Source: Lumbricus rubellus
Taxonomy: Eukaryota; Annelida; Clitellata; Crassiclitellata; Lumbricidae
Reading direction: 5' to 3'
Assembly: GCA_945859605.1 (NCBI GenBank)
Contig: OX243811.1
Coordinates: forward strand, 31,547,494-31,611,493
Length of the DNA: 64,000 nucleotides
Program-made: the position numbers and the translations under genes
Notes under the pieces: generated by a model
The model's input: the letters and a program-made list of their open reading frames with translations, nothing else
What the model was told of the DNA's origin: nothing
The model's database searches: none
Shown here: positions 55,201 to 64,000 of the stretch, piece after piece
How the letters are laid out: each line of letters begins with the position of its first letter
How positions within the stretch are numbered: position 1 is the first letter of the stretch

Positions 55201-58200
55201 CAGTTTATTCACGAGCGCGAAGGGCATCAGTTTATTCACGAGCGTGAGGGGCATCAGTTTATTCACGAGCGCGAAGGGCTTCAGTTTATTCACGAGCGCG
55301 AAGGGCATCAGTTTATTCACGAGCGCGAAGGGCATCAGTTTTTTCACGAGCGCGAAGGGCATCAGTTTATTCACGAGCGCGAAGGGCATCAGTTTATTCA
55401 CAAGCGCGAAGGGCATCAGTTTATTCACGAGCGCGAAGGGCATCAGTTTATTCACGAGCGCGAAGGGCATCAGTTTATTCACGAGCGCGAAGGGCATCAG
55501 TTTATTCACGAGCGCGAAGGGCATCAGTTTATTCACGAGCGCGACGGGGCATCAGTTTATTCACGAGCGCGAAGGGCATCAGTTTATTCACGAGCGCGAC
55601 GGGCATCAGTTTATTCACGAGCGCGAAGGGCATCAGTTTATTCACGAGCGCGACGGGCATCAGTTTATTCACGAGCGCGACGGGCATCAGTTTATTCACG
55701 AGCGCGAGGGGCATCAGTTTATTCACGAGCGCGAAGGGCATCAGTTTATTCACGAGCGCGAAGGGCATCAGTTTATTCACGAGCGCGAAGGGCATCAGTT
55801 TATTCACGAGCGCGACGGGGCATCAGTTTATTCACGAGCGCGAAGGGCATCAGTTTATTCACGAGCGCGAAGGGCATCAGTTTATTCACGAGCGCGAAGG
55901 GCATCAGTTTATTCACGAGCGCGAAGGGCATCAGTTTATTCACGAGCGCGACGGGCATCAGTTTAATCACGAGCGCGAAGGGCATAAGTTTATTCACGAG
56001 CGCGAAGGGCATCAGTTTATTAACGAGCGCGAAGGGCATCAGTTTATTCACGAGCGCGACGGGCATCAGTTTATTCACGAGCGCGACGGGCATCAGTTTA
56101 TTCACGAGCGCGAAGGGCATCAGTTTATTCACGAGCGCGAAGGGCATCAGTTTATTCACGAGCGCGACGGGCATCAGTTTATTTACGAGCGCGACGGGCA
56201 TCAGTTTATTCACGAGCGCGACAAACATCAGTTTATTCACGAGCGCGACAAGCATCAGTTTATTCACGAGCGCGAAGGGCATCAGTTTATTCACGAGCGC
56301 GAAGGGCATCAGTTTATTCACGAGCGCGAAGGGCATCAGTTTATTCACGAGCGCGAAGGGCATCAGTTTATTCACGAGCGCGAAGGGCATCAGTTTATTC
56401 ACGAGCGCGACGGGCATCAGTTTATTCACGAGCGCGAAGGGCATCAGTTTATTCACGAGCGCGACGGGCATCAGTTTATTCACGAGCGCGAGGGGCATCA
56501 GTTTATTCACGAGCGCGACGGGCATCAGTTTATTCACGAGCGCGACGGGCATCAGTTTATTCACGAGCGCGACGGGCATCAGTTTATTCACGAGCGCGAA
56601 GGGCATCAGTTTATTCACGAGCGCGAAGGGCATCAGTTTATTCACGAGCGCGAAGGGCATCAGTTTATTCACGAGCGCGACGGGGCATCAGTTTATTCAC
56701 GAGCGCGAAGGGCATCAGTTTATTCACGAGCGCGAAGGGCATCAGTTTATTCACGAGCGCGAAGGGCATCAGTTTATTCACGAGCGCGAAGGGCATCAGT
56801 TTATTCACGAGCGCGACGGGCATCAGTTTATTCACGAGCGCGAAGGGCATCAGTTTATTCACGAGCGCGAAGGGCATCAGTTTATTCACGAGCGCGACGG
56901 GCATCAGTTTATTCACGAGCGCGACGGGCATCAGTTTATTCACGAGCGCGAAGGGCATCAGTTTATTCACGAGCGTGAGGGGCATCAGTTTATTCACGAG
57001 CGCGAAGGGCTTCAGTTTATTCACGAGCGCGAAGGGCATCAGTTTATTCACGAGCGCGAAGGGCATCAGTTTTTTCACGAGCGCGAAGGGCATCAGTTTA
57101 TTCACGAGCGCGAAGGGCATCAGTTTATTCACAAGCGCGAAGGGCATCAGTTTATTCACGAGCGCGACGGGCATCAGTTTATTCACGAGCGCGAAGGGCA
57201 TCAGTTTATTCACGAGCGCGAAGGGCATCAGTTTATTCACGAGCGCGAAGGGCATCAGTTTATTCACGAGCGCGACGGGGCATCAGTTTATTCACGAGCG
57301 CGAAGGGCATCAGTTTATTCACGAGCGCGACGGGCATCAGTTTATTCACGAGCGCGAAGGGCATCAGTTTATTCACGAGCGCGACGGGCATCAGTTTATT
57401 CACGAGCGCGACGGGCATCAGTTTATTCACGAGCGCGACGGGCATCAGTTTATTCACGAGCGCGAAGGGCATCAGTTTATTCACGAGCGCGAAGGGCATC
57501 AGTTTATTCACGAGCGCGAAGGGCATCAGTTTATTCACGAGCGCGACGGGGCATCAGTTTATTCACGAGCGCGAAGGGCATCAGTTTATTCACGAGCGCG
57601 AAGGGCATCAGTTTATTCACGAGCGCGAAGGGCATCAGTTTATTCACGAGCGCGAAGGGCATCAGTTTATTCACGAGCGCGACGGGCATCAGTTTAATCA
57701 CGAGCGCGAAGGGCATAAGTTTATTCACGAGCGCGAAGGGCATCAGTTTATTAACGAGCGCGAAGGGCATCAGTTTATTCACGAGCGCGACGGGCATCAG
57801 TTTATTCACGAGCGCGACGGGCATCAGTTTATTCACGAGCGCGAAGGGCATCAGTTTATTCACGAGCGCGAAGGGCATCAGTTTATTCACGAGCGCGACG
57901 GGCATCAGTTTATTTACGAGCGCGACGGGCATCAGTTTATTCACGAGCGCGACAAACATCAGTTTATTCACGAGCGCGACAAGCATCAGTTTATTCACGA
58001 GCGCGAAGGGCATCAGTTTATTCACGAGCGCGAAGGGCATCAGTTTATTCACGAGCGCGAAGGGCATCAGTTTATTCACGAGCGCGAAGGGCATCAGTTT
58101 ATTCACGAGCGCGAAGGGCATCAGTTTATTCACGAGCGCGACGGGCATCAGTTTATTCACGAGCGCGAAGGGCATCAGTTTATTCACGAGCGCGACGGGC

Positions 58201-61200
58201 ATCAGTTTATTCACGAGCGCGAGGGGCATCAGTTTATTCACGAGCGCGACGGGCATCAGTTTATTCACGAGCGCGACGGGCATCAGTTTATTCACGAGCG
58301 CGACGGGCATCAGTTTATTCACGAGCGCGAAGGGCATCAGTTTATTCACGAGCGCGAAGGGCATCAGTTTATTCACGAGCGCGAAGGGCATCAGTTTATT
58401 CACGAGCGCGACGGGGCATCAGTTTATTCACGAGCGCGAAGGGCATTAGTTTATTCACGAGCGCGAAGGGCATCAGTTTATTCACGAGCGCGAAGGGCAT
58501 CAGTTTATTCACGAGCGCGAAGGGCATCAGTTTATTCACGAGCGCGACGGGCATCAGTTTATTCACGAGCGCGAAGGGCATCAGTTTATTCACGAGCGCG
58601 AAGGGCATCAGTTTATTAACGAGCGCGAAGGGCATCAGTTTATTCACGAGCGCGACGGGCATCAGTTTATTCACGAGCGCGACGGGCATCAGTTTATTCA
58701 CGAGCGCGAAGAGCATCAGTTTATTCACGAACGCGAAGGGCATCAGTTTATTAACGAGCGCGACGGGCATCAGTTTATTCACGAGCGGGAAGGGCATCAG
58801 TTTATTCACGAGCGCGAAGGGCATCAGTTTATTCACGAGCGCGAGAGGCATCAATTTATTCACGAGCGCGAAGGGCATCAGTTTATTCACGAGCGCGAAG
58901 GGCATCAGTTTATTCACGAGCGCGAAGGGCATCAGTTTAATCACGAGCGCGACGGACATCAGTTTATTCACGAGCGCGAGGGGCATCAGTTTATTCACGA
59001 ACGCGAGGGGCATCAGTTTATTCACGAGCGCGAAGGGCATCAGTTTATTCACGAGCGCGACGGGCATCAGTTTATTCACGAGCGCGAGGGGCATCAGTTT
59101 ATTCACGAGCGCGAAGGGCATCAGTTTATTCACGAGCGCGAAAAGCGTCAGTTTATTCACGAGCGTGACGGGCATCAGTTCATTCACGAGCGCGAGGGGC
59201 ATCAGTTTATTCACGAGCGCGAAGGGCATCAGTTTATTCACGAGCGCGAAGGGCATTAGTTTATTCACGTACCCGAAGGGCATCAGTTTATTCAAGAGCG
59301 CGAAGGGCATCAGTTTATTCACGAGCGCGACGGGCATCAGTTTATTCACGAGCGCGAGGGGCATCAGTTTATTCACGAGCGCGAAGGGCATCAGTTTATT
59401 CACGAGCGCGAAGGGCATCAGTTTATTCACGAGCGCGAAGGGCATCAGTTTATTCACGAGCGCGAAGGGCATCAGTTTATTCACGAACACGAAGGGCATC
59501 AGTTTATTCACGAGCGCGACGGGCACCAGTTTATTCACGAGCGGGAAGGGCATCAGTTTATTCACGAGCGCGATGGGCATCAGTTTATTCACGAGCGCGA
59601 AGAGCATCAGTTTATTCACGAGCGCGAAGGGCATCAGTTTATTCACGACCGCGAAGGGCATCAGTTTATTCACGAGCGCGACGGGCATCAGTTTATTCAC
59701 GAGCGCGACGGGCATCAGTTTATTCACGAGCGCGAAGGGCATCAGTTTATTCACGAGCGCGACGGGCATCAGTTTATTCACGAGCGCGAAGGGCATCAGT
59801 TTATTCACGAGCGCGAAGGGCATCAGTTTATTCACGAGCGCGAAGGGCATCAGTTTATTCACGAGCGCGACGGGCATCAGTTTATTCACGAGCGTGTTGG
59901 GCATCAGTTTATTCACGAGCGCGACGGGCATCAGTTTATTCACGAGCGCGAAGGGCATCAGTTTATTCACGAGCGCGACGGGCATCAGTTTATTCACGAG
60001 CGCGACGGGCATCAGTTTATTCACGAGCGCGAAGGGCATCAGTTTATTCACGAGCGCGAAGGGCATCAGTTTATTCACGAGCGCGAAGGGCATCAGTTTA
60101 TTCACGAGCGCGAAGGGCATCAGTTTATTCACGAGCGCGACGGGCATCAGTTTATTTACGAGCGCGACGGGCATCAGTTTATTCACGAGCGCGAAGGGCA
60201 TCAGTTTTTTCACGAGCGCGACGGGCATCAGTTTATTCACGAGCGCGAAGGGCATCAGTTTATTCACGAGCGCGACGGGCATCAGTTTATTCACGAGCGC
60301 GAAGGGCATCAGTTTATTCACGAGCGTAAGGGGCATCAGTTTATTCACGAGCGCGAAGGGCATCAGTTTATTCACGAGCGCGAAGGGCATCAGTTTATTC
60401 ACGAGCGCGAAGGGCATCAGTTTTTTCACGAGCGCGAAGGGCATCAGTTTATTCACGAGCGCGAAGGGCATCAGTTTATTCACGAGCGCGAAGGGCATCA
60501 GTTTATTCACGAGCGCGACAAGCATCAGTTTATTCACGAGCGCGAAGGGCATCAGTTTATTCACGAGCGCGAAGGGCATCAGTTTATTCACGAGCGCGAA
60601 GGGCATCAGTTTATTCACGAGCGCGAAGGGCATCAGTTTATTCACGAGCGCGACGGGCATCAGTTTATTCACGAGCGCGAAGGGCATCAGTTTATTCACG
60701 AGCGCGATGGGCATCAGTTTATTCACGAGCGCGAGGGGCATCAGTTTATTCACGAGCGCGACGGGCATCAGTTTATTCACGAGCGCGACGGGCATCAGTT
60801 TATTCACGAGCGCGAGGGGCGTCAGTTTATTCACGAGCGCGAAGGGCATCAGTTTATTCACGAGCGCGAAGGGCATTAGTTTATTCACGAGCGCGAAGGG
60901 CATCAGTTTATTCACGAGCGCGACGGGGCATCAGTTTATTCACGAGCGCGAAGAGCATCAGTTTATTCACGAGCGCGAAGGGCATCAGTTTATTCACGAG
61001 CGCGAAGGGCATCAGTTTATTCACGAGCGCGAAGGGCATCAGTTTATTCACGAGCGCGACGGGCATCAGTTTAATCACGAGCGCGAAGGGCATAAGCTTA
61101 TTCACGAGCGCGAAGGGCATCAGTTTATTAACGAGCGCGAAGGGCATCAGTTTATTCACGAGCGCGACGGGCATCAGTTTATTCACGAGCGCGAAGGGCA

Positions 61201-64000
61201 TCAGTTTATTCACGAGCGCGAAGGGCATCAGTTTATTCACGAGCGCGACGGGCATCAGTTTATTTACGAGCGCGACGGGCATCAGTTTATTCACGAGCGC
61301 GACGGGCATCAGTTTATTCACGAGCGCGAAGGGCATCAGTTTATTCACGAGCGCGAAGGGCATCAGTTTATTCACGAGCGCGACGGGCATCAGTTTATTC
61401 ACGAGCGCGAAGGGCATCAGTTTATTCACGAGCGTGAGGGGCATCAGTTTATTCACGAGCGCGAAGGGCTTCAGTTTATTCACGAGCGCGAAGGGCATCA
61501 GTTTATTCACGAGCGCGAAGGGCATCAGTTTTTTCACGAGCGCGAAGGGCATCAGTTTATTCACGAGCGCGAAGGGCATCAGTTTATTCACAAGCGCGAA
61601 GGGCATCAGTTTATTCACGAGCGCGACGGGCATCAGTTTATTCACGAGCGCGAAGGGCATCAGTTTATTCACGAGCGCGAAGGGCATCAGTTTATTCACG
61701 AGCGCGAAGGGCATCAGTTTATTCACGAGCGCGACGGGGCATCAGTTTATTCACGAGCGCGAAGGGCATCAGTTTATTCACGAGCGCGACGGGCATCAGT
61801 TTATTCACGAGCGCGAAGGGCATCAGTTTATTCACGAGCGCGACGGGCATCAGTTTATTCACGAGCGCGACGGGCATCAGTTTATTCACGAGCGCGAGGG
61901 GCATCAGTTTATTCACGAGCGCGAAGGGCATCAGTTTATTCACGAGCGCGAAGGGCATCAGTTTATTCACGAGCGCGAAGGGCATCAGTTTATTCACGAG
62001 CGCGACGGGGCATCAGTTTATTCACGAGCGCGAAGGGCATCAGTTTATTCACGAGCGCGAAGGGCATCAGTTTATTCACGAGCGCGAAGGGCATCAGTTT
62101 ATTCACGAGCGCGAAGGGCATCAGTTTATTCACGAGCGCGACGGGCATCAGTTTAATCACGAGCGCGAAGGGCATAAGTTTATTCACGAGCGCGAAGGGC
62201 ATCAGTTTATTAACGAGCGCGAAGGGCATCAGTTTATTCACGAGCGCGACGGGCATCAGTTTATTCACGAGCGCGACGGGCAACAGTTTATTCACGAGCG
62301 CGAAGGGCATCAGTTTATTCACGAGCGCGAAGGGCATCAGTTTATTCACGAGCGCGACGGGCATCAGTTTATTTACGAGCGCGACGGGCATCAGTTTATT
62401 CACGAGCGCGACAAACATCAGTTTATTCACGAGCGCGACAAGCATCAGTTTATTCACGAGCGCGAAGGGCATCAGTTTATTCACGAGCGCGAAGGGCATC
62501 AGTTTATTTACGAGCGCGAAGAACATCAGTTTATTCACGAGCGCGAAGGGCATCAGTTTATTCACGAGCGCGAAGGGCATCAGTTTATTCACGAGCGCGA
62601 CGGGCATCAGTTTATTCACGAGCGCGACGGGCATCAGTTTATTCACGAGCGCGACGGGCATCAGTTTATTCACGAGCGCGACGGGCATCAGTTTATTCAC
62701 GAGCGCGACGGGCATCAGTTTATTCACGAGCGCGACGGGCATCAGTTTATTCACGAGCGCGAGGGGCATCAGTTTATTCACGAGCGCGAAGGGCATCAGT
62801 TTATTCACGAGCGCGAAGGGCATCAGTTTATTCACGAGCGCGAAGGGCATCAGTTTATTCACGAGCGCGACGGGGCATCAGTTTATTCACGAGCGCGAAG
62901 GGCATCAGTTTATTCACGAGCGCGAAGGGCATCAGTTTATTCACGAGCGCGAAGGGCATCAGTTTATTCACGAGCGCGAAGGGCATCAGTTTATTCACGA
63001 GCGCGACGGGCATCAGTTTATTCACGAGCGCGAAGGGCATCAGTTTATTCACGAGCGCGAAGGGCATCAGTTTATTAACGAGCGCGAAGGGCATCAGTTT
63101 ATTCACGAGCGCGACGGGCATCAGTTTATTCACGAGCGCGACGGGCATCAGTTTATTCACGAGCGCGAAGGGCATCAGTTTATTCACGAGCGCGAAGGGC
63201 ATCAGTTTATTCACGAGCGCGACGGGCATCAGTTTATTTACGAGCGCGACGGGCATCAGTTTATTCACGAGCGCGAAGGGCATCAGTTTTTTCACGAGCG
63301 CGAAGGGCATCAGTTTATTCACGAGCGCGACGGGCATCAGTTTATTCACGAGCGCGACGGGCATCAGTTTATTCACGAGCGCGAAGGGCATCAGTTTATT
63401 CACGAGCGTGAGGGGCATCAGTTTATTCACGAGCGCGAAGGGCATCAGTTTATTCACGAGCGCGAAGGGCATCAGTTTATTCACGAGCGCGAAGGGCATC
63501 AGTTTTTTCACGAGCGCGAAAGGCATCAGTTTATTCACGAGCGCGAAGGGCATCAGTTTATTCACAAGCGCGAAGGGCATCAGTTTATTCACGAGCGCGA
63601 CGGGCATCAGTTTATTCACGAGCGCGAAGGGCATCAGTTTATTCACGAGCGCGAAGGGCATCAGTTTATTCACGAGCGCGAAGGGCATCAGTTTATTCAC
63701 GAGCGCGACGGGGCATCAGTTTATTCACGAGCGCGAAGGGCATCAGTTTATTCACGAGCGCGACGGGCATCAGTTTATTCACGAGCGCGAAGGGCATCAG
63801 TTTATTCACGAGCGCGACGGGCATCAGTTTATTCACGAGCGCGACGGGCATCAGTTTATTCACGAGCGCGAGGGGCATCAGTTTATTCACGAGCGCGAAG
63901 GGCATCAGTTTATTCACGAGCGCGAAGGGCATCAGTTTATTCACGAGCGCGAAGGGCATCAGTTTATTCACGAGCGCGACGGGGCATCAGTTTATTCACG
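52283..64000 (+). repeat. 27-bp satellite array (about 434 copies) with higher-order structure, continuing past the window
   Basis: The array is tandem copies of a 27-bp unit with core TCAGTTTATTCACGAG; typical examples are near 52600-52680. The commonest variation is at one base (GCGCGA-A/C/G-GGGC). Thirteen 28-bp monomers (GACGGGGC instead of GACGGGC) divide the array into blocks of 31, 10, 32, 22, 10, 32, 93, 30, 10, 32, 31 and 10 monomers after a first block of about 89. Rare variants near 52464 recur at 58708, an offset of 6,244 bp (231 x 27 + 7). The first few monomers are more diverged and one has extra bases near 52393. Because 27 is divisible by 3 and the unit has no stop in any forward frame, very long open frames arise on the plus strand, and in one frame of the minus strand. 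Confidence 0.97.

Noticed and set aside
52255..58449. A 2,064-codon plus-strand gene, or the 768- and 839-codon minus-strand genes, in the satellite
   Set aside because: The frames are a by-product of a stop-free 27-bp unit; they change peptide repeat at each 28-bp monomer and end at chance substitutions. No splice signals, unique coding part or promoter was seen.
52283..64000. CRISPR array
   Set aside because: The repeats are contiguous without unique spacers, and the DNA is animal nuclear sequence with spliced genes.

Overview
This is a window of animal nuclear DNA, AT-rich, with spliced genes and dense repeats. The four recognisable genes and the very frequent AGGCCTA word suggest a marine invertebrate deuterostome such as an echinoderm or lancelet. 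That placement is an inference; no marker gene fixes the taxon.

Layout. 1-10,855: a delta(14)-sterol reductase gene (TM7SF2/ERG24 family). It is complete in 8 exons from 3,622 to 10,855 (420 aa). A second copy of its first three exons lies upstream at 1-1,689, on the other side of a 200-N assembly gap. 13,189-14,988 (minus strand): a small three-exon gene matching the isoform-2 type product of POLR1D. 16,118-16,933: a non-autonomous DNA transposon with inverted iterons and a 9-bp target duplication. 17,600-23,650: spartin (SPART, 7 exons, 588 aa), with one GC-AG intron. 26,119-26,426: a MITE just upstream of the next gene. 26,642-49,539: cytosolic leucyl-tRNA synthetase (LARS1, 30 exons, 1,175 aa), assembled in frame from start to stop. 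49,540-52,282: repeat-rich intergenic DNA. About 52,283 to the window end: roughly 434 copies of a 27-bp satellite with higher-order structure.

The most interesting content is inside LARS1. Introns 7, 8 and 14 hold nine copies of one box C/D snoRNA. Each has a C box, a D box, a closing stem, and a guide of 11-12 nt upstream of box D' that is complementary to a universally conserved 18S rRNA segment (ACGAACGAGACU). The predicted target is the one I recall for vertebrate U30/SNORD30. The closing stems fall into four different sequence classes that all still pair. A module of about 175-190 bp carrying one copy is shared between two different introns, and three copies lie on roughly 410-bp tandem units. 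This looks like a snoRNA family amplified inside a housekeeping gene.

The four genes are housekeeping genes for sterol synthesis, Pol I/III biology, endosome and lipid-droplet trafficking, and translation. Nothing in the window suggests they act in one pathway. Several repeats are well defined by their ends: TTAA-bounded 71-bp hairpins, a Harbinger-like MITE with TTA duplications, a hAT-like element, a tRNA-derived SINE, and LINE 3' fragments.
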